Source: Thamnaconus septentrionalis (Eukaryota; Chordata; Actinopteri; Tetraodontiformes; Monacanthidae). From it: a DNA stretch of 64,000 nucleotides. The notes under the pieces were generated by a model. That model was not told where the DNA came from. It did no database searches and saw only the letters and a list, made by a program, of their open reading frames with translations. Positions 11,166-23,151 of this stretch are shown here, one piece after another (the first letter of the stretch is position 1; every line of letters begins with the position of its first letter). The stretch lies in contig CM020513.1 in NCBI GenBank assembly GCA_009823395.1, positions 1,422,001-1,486,000 on the forward strand. The letters are read 5' to 3'. A program made the position numbers and the translations under genes.

Positions 11166-12460
11166 CACGTTCACATAGTTTATTGTCTTACTTACTTTGG
11201 TTTTATTTATATGTGTATTTATCTTATTCGTTTTCTTGATGAGTTAATCTGTTTAATATTTGAATTATTGTATAATTAACTATGCAAATTCTTTTTTTTT
11301 TTTTACAATGTACTTGTATATTTTTCCCAGTTGCTCTCTTTATCCCTCTGTAACTACCACTGGCCAATCAGTAGGTCCATGCTTCTTACTGATGTCAAAA
11401 GGTGCCTTTATTTAAACAGTTTAATGAAGCACCATTGAACACCATGAAAACTAGAAAACAAAAAATAAAGGTTTCAATGAGTACTTCTTAATAACAATAA
11501 AATTCATATTCAACATGCATTAATTACAATAATAAAAATTATAATAATAAAATTAAAAACATAAAATAAACAGCAACTTTTAATCAATTTATCAAGTTTA
11601 AAGATCATAGAAAATTAAAAACAATACAAATAAATGTTATTAAAGCTCATGTCATTTAATTTACAAAACCAGCTACAATTGATGAAAACTCTTAAAATAA
11701 ACAAACCTGAAGCTGCCCTGGCAGTGCAAATCAAAGTTCATGTAGCTCAGGTGTGCAGGCGACAATTGGCTTCGGCAGTGTAACGCTGCAAATACAATAA
11801 AAAAAAAAAAAACAGGAGTGCACATTGTCATACAAAAGAATGTTAAATTCACTCGCTATTGTTGACAACAAAAAAAAAGTTACCTCGGAACAAAGGAAAG
11901 ATATATACTGTGTGCGCCCTTGACCAGTGATAGTCTTGAAACTTTGCTCTGCTCCATCGGTTCTTCTTTGCTGTCTCTCTGACTCGCGCTGCCTCTTCTC
12001 TACTCTATGTAAGTGTTTGGTGCTCTACACTGTTTCTGCCTAGCGGACATAGATATATCTTGGGTGTCAAAACAAAAGTCACTAGAAAAACATCAATGCA
12101 TTTGTTTACAGTGTAAACGCTTGCATACAGAGAGGGGACAGAGAGGGTGTAAACTTTACATCGTCTGTCCCCTCACTCCCTCCGCTTGCCCCTCACTTAC
12201 ATCCCCTTTCTACTCTCTTTCTCACTCCCTATTCCTCCCTCATGGCCAGAATATCACTTATCTATAAAAATATACTAAAACCACTCAACTGGTAGTTCCT
12301 GAACCGACCTGTGTGATTCACACCCTCGGGTCACAAGCTCTACCTTTGAGAATAAAATCTGTCAGCAGTTATAAAGACATTCAGATATTCTTCTTGTCAT
12401 TATGGCCAGACAGGACAAGGGAAAAAACAAAACAAAACAAAACAAAATAACTCAAAGTTC
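11166..12460. other. AT-rich intergenic DNA
   Basis: Low-complexity AT-rich sequence with A and T runs. I see no gene, RNA or transposon that I can name. Confidence 0.5.
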
Positions 12461-12469
12461 TGTAAACTC

Positions 12470-13313
12470 ACCATCTTACAGTGCTATGTACCAACCAATG
12501 AGGCTGAGGACGAGGTCGAAGAAGACTGGTACAAACAATTACAAATGGCTGTTTCAAAGGTACCCTAACTGGTGACAATAATGCCAAAGTGGGAACCGAC
12601 AACTCCAACAATGAGCGAGCAATGGGCAGGCACGGATGTGAAAGAAACAACAATTTCAAACACCTTGTTGATTTTTGTATGGTGGTACAATCTTCCCTCA
12701 CAAGAACATCCATAAACTCACATAGCAGCCACCTGATGGTAGGACCATCAAACTAATTAACCACATTATCATCAATGGTAAATGGTGTGGGTCGCTACAA
12801 GATGTTCGAGCTTATTGGGGAGCAGATGCCTTAAGTGACCACTACCTAATTCCTGCTGCCATCAAACTCAAGTTGAAGAAGTCAATTCCACAATGCCACC
12901 GGCAGAAGAAACTGGACATTGCAAAACGTCAGCATCCAAAGAAAAACAAGGAGTTTGTGTTGGAACTTAGAAACCGCTTCAGTACAACAAAGTCTTCTTC
13001 TGAAATGGAAGAAGAACCCACCATAAACAAGAAATGTAACCCCATCAAAACCATGTACATATAAACAGCACAAAAGGTCCATGGACATCAACCCTCCTGA
13101 ATCTGCTAAAATTAAAACTGCCATCCAAACCCTGAAGAGTGGCAAAGAATGTGGCATTGATGCCATTCATGCTGAGATGCTGAAGGCCGACATTCTTACA
13201 TCAACATGAGTGATGACGGACCTCTTTCAAAACATTTGGAACAGGGACACAATCCCTAAAGACTGGTCCAAAGGTCTTATTGTCAAATTCCCAAAGAAAT
13301 GCAACATTAATTA
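12470..13313 (+). pseudogene. LINE ORF fragment (endonuclease to RT start), RTE-like, decayed
   Basis: Fragments in shifting frames follow a LINE order: endonuclease-like QCYVPTNEAEDE near 12478, degraded middle part, HYLIPAAIKLKLKK-type end near 12840-12880, then the RT lead-in IKTAIQTLKSGKECGID (13110-13160) and IPKDWSKGLIVKFPKK (about 13250-13300). The reading stops abruptly at 13313 where the next repeat begins. Several stops and frameshifts make it nonfunctional. Assignment to RTE is by resemblance only. Confidence 0.6.
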
Positions 13314-13314
13314 A

Positions 13315-13875
13315 AGCTGCAAGCAGCATTTGCGGGACTGAGCCCACCTGGCCACCGCCTGCCGTGACGTCCGCCACCTGGCCACGAGCCCCCGACACCC
13401 GCCAGCGCTTCCCAACGCCTGGCGATTCCGCCCGAAACCCGCCGATGCCCCATGACTGACGCCGACGCCTGCTGATGACACGTGAAGCACTGACTTGATC
13501 ACAATCACATTTTGAAACATTTGATTTCTAAATGTGATTGATTACTGTATCATTTTGGAGGTGTTAAGTCTTAAAGTTGGCTTTTTTTTTTTTTTTGCGA
13601 CAGCTCCAATATTCCATTTTTACTGTACAATAACATCAAATTGCTCCATAAGCTCTGTCAATTGTTGGTACAGTTGACCTGAGGAACACCCTGACTATAT
13701 CCTCAATCATTATAAGGCATATTTACTGTATCATTTTGGAGATATTAAGCCTCAAAGTTGCCTGTTTGTTTGTTTTTTGGATAGGATGACTTTAACATTC
13801 AGTATGGTATACTGAAAACTTTGAGGCTTAATATCTCTAAAATGATACAGTAAATATGCATTTCCCTGGTATTTT
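13315..13875. repeat. Inverted-repeat element with a third copy of the arm
   Basis: The arm at about 13717-13760 reappears as its reverse complement at about 13816-13859, some 43 bp with about one or two mismatches and a spacer of about 55 bp. A diverged direct copy of the same arm lies near 13537-13575. The left end starts AGCTGCAAGCAGCATTTG, a motif I know from fish repeats but cannot classify. It cuts off the LINE on its left. Confidence 0.6.
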
Positions 13876-14101
13876 GCATTTCCCGGATTAACTGTTGCTA
13901 CTCTTACATATGTTATGCTTGTGTGGATTTTTCATACTCTGTGTATTAAAGTCATGGTTGAGTGCTCTTCCTCCTAAGTTCTTCATGTATTAGGTTATCG
14001 CTACTGCGTTGCGCCGACCATACCGCGACGCCACTACAAGTGTGAGTTTTCATATGGTCAAGGTATATGCCAACTCCCAGAGGTTCCGTTGGCAGGGGGA
14101 G

Positions 14102-15647
14102 GGTGAGTGTTGAAGGTAACATTATGTTTTAATCTAGATGCTTGAACATAATCATATACTCACTGATATAAATATGCATAATCATATAATCATTGATATG
14201 AATATTTTTAATCCAGTCAGTTAACCCATTCATAAGATGGGCAATGTATGCATAACATGCCTTGTAAACCTTGTGTAGAGTAACATGATACCTCAGAGAG
14301 GACACAGGAATGCGCCCATCGTAGTGACCTTAGGGGGCGTTCTCATTGCCTCGCCTCGCCACGGTACGGTTGTAGGGCGTTCGCACTGGCCGCTACATGG
14401 TTGTAGGGGGCGCTGTTTTGGTACTTCAATCCCCCAGGGTCCAAGTGAGACGAAGAGAGTTTAGTGGTGACGTAGCGACGAGCAGGGCACTGGATTGGCT
14501 CAGTGTCCTCGTCGATGTTCCCTGTCAGAGCGTACATCGACGCCAACTCCTTCGACATGGAACTTCCGTGTCAGGTACATTTTACCGTGAATACAAGTAG
14601 CTACTATTGATGGTGTACAAATATATTTATATGTGTATACATTTTTTGAAAACAGCTTTTTCAATACATGTTTACTTTGTCTTTTGGGGAGAGGCAGGCG
14701 AACCGGGAATGCCCTCGACGTCGCGAGTGTGTTCAACCATATTCGCCAAAACGACGAGCGGCAAATGGCGAAGCGCTCGGAACAAATGGAGTTGCTCCTG
14801 CGTGAGGCGCGTTAAGCTAGGGAATCCGAGGAGTCTTGAGACGAGAGGAAATACGGATTCGTCGAGAGGACGTGGCTCTTCGCCGCGAGGAAGCCTCGAA
14901 CACCGCAGCATTTAACAAAGTCGTCCTTGGCTCGCTCGGGCAGCTATTTCAAATAAGGAGGCGTGTTTACTGTCTGTTTTTCTGTTTGTTTGTTTTTAAA
15001 TAAATGCTATCAACTGTGACTTCAGTGAGGAAAACTGTTCTTTCTTTAACAGAAAAGCAACCACAGACCGAGCAGCAGGTACGAAACAACCTCTACTTTG
15101 TCCATCGCTGCGCTGTTGTGTATCGCACAGAAATGATGCTGTCGAAAACATTATCCCGCTTTAGTGTGTCGACTCCGCCCACTGTCTCGTGATCCGGGGG
15201 CCATGAAAACACAATTGAACTGTGGCGAGGCAAGGCGAGGCAATGAGAACACGCCCTTAGGTGACCTGCAGTACCAGGCCGAGAGAGGATCCAGCATCTC
15301 ACTACCAAGCATCTCAACCTCGGACCTCAGCCTGCATCTGGGAACAAAGGCAGCAGCAACATCCAATGAGGTTGGGATGCGGAGACCAGAGAGCCAATCA
15401 GAGGAGGACGTAATCTGAGCGCGCCAGCAGGAACAACTGGATGTTCTCTATCTAAAAGACTGACCAGGGGACAAAGAGTCAGTCAGACTTCAGGACCTGA
15501 TAGCACTTGTTGATGTTAGGCTTGAACTGTATACTTGTATTCTGAATTTGCATACTAAAGCTAAAATTAGCATTCTTCTCCTAAAACTCTTCATTAAACG
15601 AACATGCGGATCGTCAGCACGACACTAGAAAATAAGGCGATCCAACA
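14102..15647 (+). repeat. Probable LTR interrupted by a Harbinger element
   Basis: A purine-rich tract (GGCAGGGGGAGGG) ends at about 14103 directly before TGAGTGTTGAAG, as a polypurine tract precedes an LTR. Leaving out the Harbinger insert, the sequence continues from GTAGTGACC across TTA into GGTGACC and ends near TCCAACA at 15647. Family and limits are uncertain. Confidence 0.35.
14333..15256 (+). mobile_element. PIF/Harbinger DNA transposon, internally deleted (924 bp)
   Basis: Terminal inverted repeats pair: the left end has GTTCTCATTGCCTCGCCTCG and the right end, reversed, has GTTCTCATTGCCTCGCCTTG. The element is flanked on both sides by TTA (14330-14332 and 15257-15259), the target duplication typical of this superfamily. 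Inside, 14695-14815 retains the end of the accessory Myb/SANT-like gene (VFNHIRQNDERQMAKRSEQM), closed by a stop at 14816. No DDE transposase is present, so it would depend on an autonomous partner. Confidence 0.8.
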
Positions 15648-15669
15648 ATGGTCACGCATCAAATCTTAG

Positions 15670-16803
15670 CATGTGCAACCAACTTGGCTGCAATCTGAGA
15701 GCAGACCCTCAGAAGCCCCTGAAAACACATTTCCAACATCCAGTCACAGGTGAAAATGTGTTTGTGATGATGGACGCATGCCACATGCTTAAACTGACAA
15801 GGAATATGATGCAGGTACATGCTCATTATTGCCAGTTTACTCTGGTTGACTTCTCTTCCTTATTTTTATTTTTTTTTTGACATCATATAACACATTTTAC
15901 ATATATTTTTTTAAAATATGATGCTTTACAGCACTTAAAAATATAATGTGATTCCATGCAGGCATACAGCCCAATTTTCAGCCCATCTGGCAGCATTCGC
16001 TGGCAGCACATTGTTCACTTAAACAATGTGCAAAAGAAAAGTGGGCTACATGCTGCCAATCGCATCACCGACAAGCATGTGAAGTTCGACAACCAGAAGA
16101 TGAAGGTATGGTTGATTATATATATAGAGGGCTACACTCAAAATAGGAACTAGGGCTGTATTTTTATACTCTGTTGATGTTTATCTCAGTCTGATGTGCT
16201 CTTATTTTCTCCTTAAAAACATAACCAAGGTCTCCCTGGCAGCTCAGACTTTGAGCAACTCTGTAGTTGTGGCACTGCGCACCTTGAGGGACATGGGCTA
16301 CACAGAGTTCCAGGATTGTGAGGCTACGACGCAATTTATTGAGGTAATGCAGCTGAGTATTTACATTACTGACGAAAAATATTTTCCAACATTCTACTAT
16401 TCAGACTATGTGACTTTACCTCTTGAACGCGTATTCTCTCCAAAACCCTAACACTCACCTTCATGAAGAAAAGAAAGAATGCTATACTATTTTACAGGTT
16501 TAAAGCAATTTATCAATTTGATTGTAAAATGCATAGCAACACAGGATATGCTATGCAATGTCTCGCGCTTGGGTGTGTTTCCTGTCAGATGCTAAGATAT
16601 AGTGATGATTCCAGTGTTTCAAGTTAATTTAGTTATTTTTTAACAGATCACAGACAGGCTGTTTGACATCCTCAACAGTCGAAATCCCACAGCCAAAGGG
16701 TTCAAAGCCCCTCTTGGTTCTAGGAATTGGGCCTACACCAAAGAGTTTTTAACAAAAGCCAGAGGGTTTTGTGCGGTCCCTCTACCGCACAAAGAGGTGT
16801 TTT
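15670..16803 (+). pseudogene. P-element/THAP9-type transposase, four exons, truncated at both ends
   Basis: Exons 15670-15814, 15962-16105, 16230-16343 and 16647-16803 are joined by GT-AG introns, all phase 0. They encode FVMMDACHMLKLTRN, then SIRWQHIVHLNNVQKKSG and RITDKHVKFDNQKMK, then VSLAAQTLSNSVVVAL and FQDCEATTQFIE, then ITDRLFDILNSRNP and KEFLTKARGF before a stop at 16801. This is the order seen in the central part of P/THAP9 transposases, which cut and paste DNA through an RNase H-like fold. The N-terminal THAP zinc finger and the C-terminal part are absent. The remaining frame has no stop inside any exon, which is unusual beside its decayed neighbours. It could be a young fragment or part of a host gene. 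Confidence 0.8.
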
Positions 16804-17310
16804 AAAATAGTGAATGTGAAAAGTGATGCACTGACACCATGCTGATACTCAGTACCAAATCATTTGTGTCATTGAATTATCAGAATAAGACTCTTAATTT
16901 TGAAAATAGGGCGTTATTTTATTCTTCGTGAGATATTGGCCAATTTACAAATCAATCAATTATCTAAGGCAAACATCTACTGGTTTCAGGGCATCCCTCA
17001 AATCCATGATACAAGTTCATGAGACCCTCCGTTCTTTTGTTCATCAATTATTTTCTGCATCAAGTTCAGATGCTCTGTCCTAGTGTCTGCATCAAGTTCA
17101 AGAGATGCTCTTTTCTGTCTGCGTCAAGTTCATAAAGTGGTATGTAATATCTTATTCAAATGATACTTGCTCCAATGTGTGTATTTGTCTGTGTTCCAAT
17201 TCTTCTAATTCTAGTATTCAGTGTTTTTCTTTATTGCTATGTCTGCACGTTATGTTGTGAATTAGGTTATTAGGTTATTAGATTATGAAAGAGGTTTAGT
17301 ATCCACATAT
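16804..17310. other. Unassigned AT-rich stretch
   Basis: Contains several partial repeats of the phrase CTGCATCAAGTTCA (17040-17130). No gene seen. Confidence 0.4.
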
Positions 17311-17594
17311 TTTAAGGGGAGGGACGCCAGTTCATCGCAGGGCCACATAGAAACAAACAACCATTCACACCTACGGACAATTTAGAATGTTCGATTGACC
17401 TCACATGCATGTTTTTGGACTGTGGGAGGAAGCCGGAGAACCCGGAGAGAACCCACGCAGACACAGGGAGAACATGCCTGTTCTCCCTGTGTCCCAGGCC
17501 CGGGAAAAGTCCCAGGCCCGGGCCCCGGAATCGAACCCACGACCTTCTTGCTGTGAGACGGCAGCGCTAACCACTGCGCCACCGTGTCACCCCA
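17311..17594 (-). mobile_element. tRNA-derived SINE, copy 1
   Basis: Read on the minus strand, the head has an A box TGGCGCAGTGG (17571-17581) and a B box GGTTCGATTCC (17527-17537), the two parts of a pol III promoter. The body matches copies at 26765-27139 and 61597-61899 over most of its length. This is a common fish SINE family (mermaid-like by memory). A local duplication of CCCAGGCCCGGG-type sequence occurs at 17490-17525. Confidence 0.85.
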
Positions 17595-17689
17595 TCCGAA
17601 ACACAAGGCAGTTAAAAACAAAAAACAAAAAAGAAACACCTAACTAAATAGACAAACAATCATCGGCACGACCTGGCGTCCCAGGTGTG

Positions 17690-19760
17690 CCCCCCTCTGC
17701 ACTGGATCCCCTGCTCCCTTTGCTGCCACTGCTGCTGCTTCGTGGCCCAGGTGCTGTCTTTCCTCATCAACCAGAGCCAGCGGCTGGCTTGTTCTCAGTG
17801 TGTCTCAGGCTGGCGGGGGAAGAGCACAGTGGGCATGTGGCGTCTAACCCGTACCACTGGCTGAGGTTGGTAGGGGATGGGAGAACATCATGCACTGATC
17901 GGATGAGAAAGCTGGTTCGATGTGCCTCCATTCCCCACAGCTACTTCCATGATAGTCTCCTCCTCTCAACTTCCTCCCAACACATACATTGGCCCTGCTT
18001 TGCATGTGCCACCGCTTTAGTGCACCTCTCTGCCTGTTCTTGTCGGCGCACCTCGTTGACCACCAACTGTCGCCGTTGTTGGTGCGTTGCCTTCTGCCAT
18101 GATGGTCTTCTCTCCCGAGTTCCAAGGCCTCCTCTCCCCAGCTGGGTACTCCCAACCATCTCCCGGTGCTCAAGGGCAACCATTGCTTGCTGGGTCGCAG
18201 CAGCGGAAGACCACTTCCTTCCGGTCGACACGGTGGGGATGGATTGGGCCACCACTGGGTCTCGGGACTCTGCCAGTGTCATTTCCAACCTCACCTTGGA
18301 GCATTTGAACCCCTCAACAAGGCTGGACACTGGGAGTTCCAAGACTCCTTTCCCATATAGTGCTGTGTTGGTAATGCACCTAGGGAGGCCAAGCCATTTT
18401 TTGGCAAAGGAGCTAACCAGTCGTTCCAGCTTGTCGACCTTGGAAAGTGGGATGCTATAGATGGTGAGAGGCCCCCTGAGGCGAGGGAAGAGGCCAAACT
18501 GGAGGCACCAGAGCTTTAACCTGCCAGGGAGTAGGGAGTTGTCGATGGTCTTCAGGTTTCTGATGGTGTCCTCCCTGATTTGTTCCACTTGCACCGTGTC
18601 CCTAAGGGAGGCATCATACCAGCGCCCAAGGCTCTTGACGGGTTTCTCTGCCACTGTTGGTATGGGTTCCCCTCCGATGAAGAACCGGTGCTCTGTCAGC
18701 TTCCCTTTCACAACCGAGATGCTTCTGGACTTGATGTTGTCATGCAGTTTCCCCCGAAGCCGCTTGGTACAGGCCTTTGTGGTGGTAAGGGTGGTGAGGT
18801 TGTCCATGTATGCCCTGATGGGAGGGAGCCTCAGGCCTGTTTTCATGAGTTCCCCCCCAACCACCCAGCGTGATGCACGAAAGATCACCTCCATGGCCAT
18901 GGTGAAGGCTAATGGGGAGATGGTGCATCCGGCCATAATTCCTACCTCCAAGGGCTGCCATGCTGCAGTGAAATCTACTGTGGACAGGCAGAGTTGTATG
19001 TCCTGGAAGTAGGTATGGACGAGGTTGGTCATGCTTTCTGGTATGCTGAAGTAGGAAAAAGTGGCCCAAAGGAGATGAGAAGCATTTGCGAGATCTAAAA
19101 CACGACGTGGAGGTCTCTCCTTTCTGTCCTGGCAGATTGTATTTGATGCCAGGTCATTGTTGCGTGCTCCACACAACCTGAGAACCCTGGGATTCCTGCT
19201 TTCTGCACAGTGGTGTCAATGTAGCCATTCTTTTCCAGGTAGCTAGCCAGTCTGCGAGCAAGAATTCCAAAGAAAATCTTCCCCTCAACATTCAGGAGGC
19301 AGATGTGACGGAACTGATTGATAGAGGAAGAATCCTTTTCCTTGGATATGAGGACCCCTCCCGCCCTTCTCCATTCTCTGGGTATGACCTGTTTCTTCCA
19401 CACCACTATCGTCCATTTCCACAATACTCTCAGGACATCTGGTGCGTTCTTGTATAGCCTGTAGGGAATGCCATTGGGCCCAGGAGATGACGCTGCTCTT
19501 GCCCGACGCACAGTCGCAAGGACCTCACTCCACTTGTGAGGGCTGGTGTCCAGTTGGTGCTGTGGGGAGGGCAAGGGGGGCATGTCAGGAGGCAGGACAA
19601 TTGGGCCCGCGCGGTGAAAGTCTGCGTGAACTTCTGTCAGGTGTGCCTCTACCGCTTCCTTTGATGATGACAACTCCCCATTTTTCTCCTTTGAAAACAG
19701 ATTTTTCAAGAACCTGAAAGGTTTTTGTCCAGCTTCGTGTCCGGAACCCCCTTCAGATGG
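17690..19760 (-). pseudogene. Non-LTR retrotransposon ORF (RT and C-terminal zinc finger), decayed
   Basis: On the minus strand, 19709-19095 gives the RT N-terminal part (GPNGIPYRLYKNAP, IPREWRRAGGVLISKEKD). A shifted frame, 19176-17941, gives the rest (MAGCTISPLAF, GRWYDASLRDTVQVEQ, KLWCLQFGLFPRLRGPL), ending in a stop at 17941. After that stop a CPLC zinc-finger region remains recognisable. The catalytic box reads AYMDNLTT, so the second Asp of YxDD is Asn. The frameshift lies near 19100. The 5' end is missing. I do not assign a clade. Confidence 0.8.
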
Positions 19761-19844
19761 TCAAGGAGCCTGACGAGGTCATTGTTTACTGCTCCCCACT
19801 CTCCTCTCTCATGGGACTTTGGCCACCTGATTGGGGGTCTTCGT

Positions 19845-19903
19845 GTAGGCACAAACAGGGTTTGGTGTGTCTGTCAGCAGGTCATAGTCTAAGAAGAGCA
19901 AAC
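19845..19903 (-). pseudogene. Exon-2 fragment of the four-exon gene family
   Basis: About 59 bp are nearly identical to part of exon 2 of the gene at 27.5-28.85 kb (the part encoding LFLDYDLLTDTPNPVCAY, 28117-28172). It is a stray fragment with no neighbouring exons, at the 5' edge of the decayed LINE. Confidence 0.75.
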
Positions 19904-20244
19904 GTTTTATATAGGTTTGGAGAGACGTGCTCCGCTACAATATAAAAATTTAACCCAGAACATGTATGAACATGAGAACTAAACTGAAAATAGCAAACTG
20001 ACAATTGTAAACTAAAAACTTGAAATGTGAAGAAGAATCTTTCCTGTCTTTGCCTTTTTGTACACAGTGCTCCCTGGAGTCCCCTCTGGAAGATGCTGTA
20101 TATGTATGTGGGTGAGAGACAAAAAAATATTACTGAAGTTACAATATGCAATACAGTTACAGTTACAATATAAGTCATGAGGTGAGAGTACACGCAAAAA
20201 TACAAGTTAAAACATCCTGAATCCTTGGTTAAAACGAGGTCTAA

Positions 20245-20741
20245 TGTCTCTGGCTGAAACGGGGGAGGTCTATTCTGGACCCAAATGCAACACACAGACA
20301 AGGTTTGGACGGTTCAAAAAGAAGGCACAGCTTTATTTCTTGCGGGAAAGTGGCTGGTCAGTCGAAAAGAGGGGGAAAAAGGGGCCAAGGGCAAAAAAGG
20401 ATCCTCCTCTTGGGAAAAACAGGTCAAAACACAAAACTCACTCAGGCGTCGAAGTTCAGGGGAAAGGCTGGAGGCGAGAACCAGAACAGGCAAGGTCAGT
20501 AGCCCGTGAGTCAGTCCGGGGTTTCGTGGTGCAGCGTCGTGCATGGCAGAGAAAGCAATCTGGCAGGAAGGAGCGGGAGCAGGGCGGCTAAATAGTCTGG
20601 CAAGGAGAGCAGGTGAAGAGAGTTAATGCTGATTGACCTGGGTGCAGAGAGTTAATGCTGATTGACCTGGGTGCAGAGAGGTGGTGATGCCTTCAGGGAA
20701 GAAACGAAAATTAAACATGAACATGACAGAAAACCATGACA
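20245..20741 (-). repeat. LTR-like sequence
   Basis: On the minus strand it starts TGTCATGG and ends near GAGACA, with a TATTTAG box near 20590. A 29-bp unit (GAGAGTTAATGCTGATTGAC...) is repeated twice at 20617-20675. A short related segment (GTGGACTCAAATGC) occurs at 50190. No target duplication was found and limits are approximate. Confidence 0.4.
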
Positions 20742-21230
20742 CTGGCTTTGTTTTGGTGAAATAATACTGCTGCATGGGGGCACTGACTTCTAGGCCTTGG
20801 CTATATCTGTCAGCAGCAGGATCATCTTCAGACTACAAGATTATTAGAATTGATAATAATGCTAGTAAACTATTAAAATTGCACTATCAACAAAATATAA
20901 GGATAGCAGTATATGGTGTTAGTGCATGAGTTAGTGTGTATGGCTAAAAAGCAAACGAGGCAAACAAGCATTATTGTCATCACCCTGAGCACAACAACAA
21001 GAAGAATCAGTTTACCTTCACGCCAAAAAGTTCTCTCTGCAAGGTCTAACCTTTAACTTTAATCCTAAACTAAGTAACGTTAGGCAAATGAGCATTTTCA
21101 CCTAAAGCATCATCAAGTTCCAATCATAACTTACCATCATTCTGTCACTGGTTCCACTGGTTCCACACACAAATGTGCGCGCACACGCGAAAGTGAGCAA
21201 CAGAGTGGACTGGCTATACGGGGCGTAGGG
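20742..21230. other. Unassigned AT-rich stretch
   Basis: No coding exon or paired repeat noticed. Confidence 0.4.
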
Positions 21231-21331
21231 CAGGGGCGTAGCACCAAATTTTGGGCCCTGTACACTTTCAGTGTCAGTGGGCCCCTATTCATGTAAGTGC
21301 ACGAGGTGCATGAGCAATAATTATTTATATA

Positions 21332-21335
<4 letters not shown>

Positions 21336-21369
<34 letters not shown>

Positions 21370-21438
21370 ACTACTCGTTTTTCTATATTCTCACCACCTA
21401 CAACTCTATATGTCTCTTTATCTATCTATCTATCTATT
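21336..21438. repeat. (TG)n and (TCTA)n microsatellites
   Basis: TG dinucleotides at 21336-21366 and TCTA tetranucleotides at 21414-21438. Confidence 0.9.
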
Positions 21439-21845
21439 GCAAAAAAACATAATCACAATTATTTTTATATTGATATTGACATCACAGTAATTTAACATGA
21501 TTCTTCATTTTCTTTGGTGACCTGATTGAGTAGTAACAATAGCTTCTAAGCACTGCACTGCAAAGGCTTTTTAACCAACAAAAAAAAGCTTTATTGCTCA
21601 TTTAATACTTTAATCACTTGAGTTCACTTGTACAGCTCTCCCTCTCGATTTCAAAGAGCTGTATTGGCATGACAGTTCATCAACAATGTTGCCAAAGCCA
21701 CAACAAGTTTACAAAAAATGGATGATTATAACAATTATTAAGGACAAAAGATTAGAAGTATTAATATAACTACGAAAGAAACTGTACATTATAATGAATT
21801 ATTAATAAAATTATTAAAAAAATTCTTCAGATAAAAATATTAGAA

Positions 21846-21871
21846 AATATTATATATATATAATTATATAA

Positions 21872-21950
<79 letters not shown>
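21846..21950. repeat. Long (AT)n microsatellite
   Basis: About 100 bp of nearly pure AT dinucleotides, able to form cruciforms. Confidence 0.95.
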
Positions 21951-22640
21951 ATTTATAGTGTGTCAAGTGTTGTGATGGTCTCTCTCTCTCTCCCTCGCGA
22001 ACAAACATACCAACGTAAGGGTGGGTCGGAACTTGGGAAGGAGGGAGGTCTTGAATACTTGAAGAACGATCTCACCTTGTCTTTGCTCATCCCGAACGTC
22101 AGAATTAGCCTCACGTTCAGAGGAGCCGCCACTGCCAGGACTGACCACTGCTGCTGTTCCTGCTGCTCAAGCTACTGCGGCTGCATCTGCACCACTATTT
22201 GTTTCAGCAGCTGGTTAATGTTGACAACTAACGTTAGCTGGCCCATGAGTGTCTTTATACATTACAGCCGCAAGCAAATCAACCTGGTCAGCAACTAGCT
22301 AAGCTAAAAGACTAACTTCATGTGAGCATACAAACATCAGCTGCACCTGTCTGGAGTGGACGTTACGTACTTTAATTGGACTCTGCATAACAAACAAACT
22401 CGGTTCACCTTTGAGAAAGAAAGCAGTCGGCAGCTGGCACTGCCTCCCCTCATTCTGCCTTCTTTCATTTTCTTTCCTCTTTTGGAACCCCGACTTGTGT
22501 TTTTGGGAAGCATGATGTCTCGCACTCAAGTCATTCAATCTGAGCTCACTGACGCACACAAAAAAAAAAAAAAGCAACAAAAAAAAAAATCTGGATTTTC
22601 ATGGGCCCCTCTCCCTGCTCGGGCCCTGAGTACTCACCCC

Positions 22641-23150
22641 CCCCCTCCCGTCCACTACCACGCCCATGTGTAGGGTGAGGTGTTGGTTGTCACAAACAAC
22701 AAATGGAAAGAGCGACAGAGAAGAGGCAGAGAGGATTTGTTGTGAAGTCAAGATGGGCAATGTAAAATTTATCTTGGAAGTGGAGAAATAGAGGGAGTTC
22801 AATGCAGCAAACAGCAGCTGAGCAAAAGCGCCTGTCGACCGTTGTGGAGCCGTGCGCGTCCGGCGTGAAAGAAGTTCTTGAAATCATTTCGACAGAGGAC
22901 TAAATTGAGATTAAATAACTAGAGAGAATATCAGTAAGGATATAATAATTTAAGCACAACACATGAACGGTCACCCAGTATCGGGCCAAGCATTTCACAT
23001 CTTCCTGTGAAAAGTGATGTCAGTGACGTTATCCTTAGTCCTGTAACTAAATGGATAGACTCCATATACCATAAACACTGTCAAAACTAAAAAATACCTG
23101 GAATTTTAAGACATTAATCGATAAATCAATCAAAGTGTATTTATATAGCA
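22641..23150. other. Unassigned stretch
   Basis: A purine-rich segment at 22690-22800, then AT-rich sequence. No gene seen. Confidence 0.4.
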
Positions 23151-23151
23151 A

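Larger units (their letters stand above)
21231..22640 (-). mobile_element. hAT-like DNA transposon remnant
   Basis: The left end begins CAGGGGCGTAGCACC and has GGGCCCTGTACAC and GTGGGCCCC. The right end, reversed, has CAGGGCCCGAGCAG and GGGGCCCATG, an imperfect mirror. The minus strand at 22299-22580 encodes a short basic stretch (KSGFQKRKENERRQ ... TAFF) like the start of ZMYM/hAT-type proteins. No transposase core remains. AT-repeat expansion fills the middle. Confidence 0.4.

Noticed and set aside
17690..19760. Assignment of the minus-strand LINE to R2
   Set aside because: The C-terminal CPLC finger is suggestive, but I saw no restriction-like endonuclease motif or rDNA target, so the clade is left open.
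20244..20591. 115-codon Lys/Arg-rich frame
   Set aside because: It lies antisense within an LTR-like sequence and has no recognisable domain.
22010..22300. Plus-strand 116-codon frame
   Set aside because: Cys-rich stretch within a hAT-like remnant; no homologous domain recognised.
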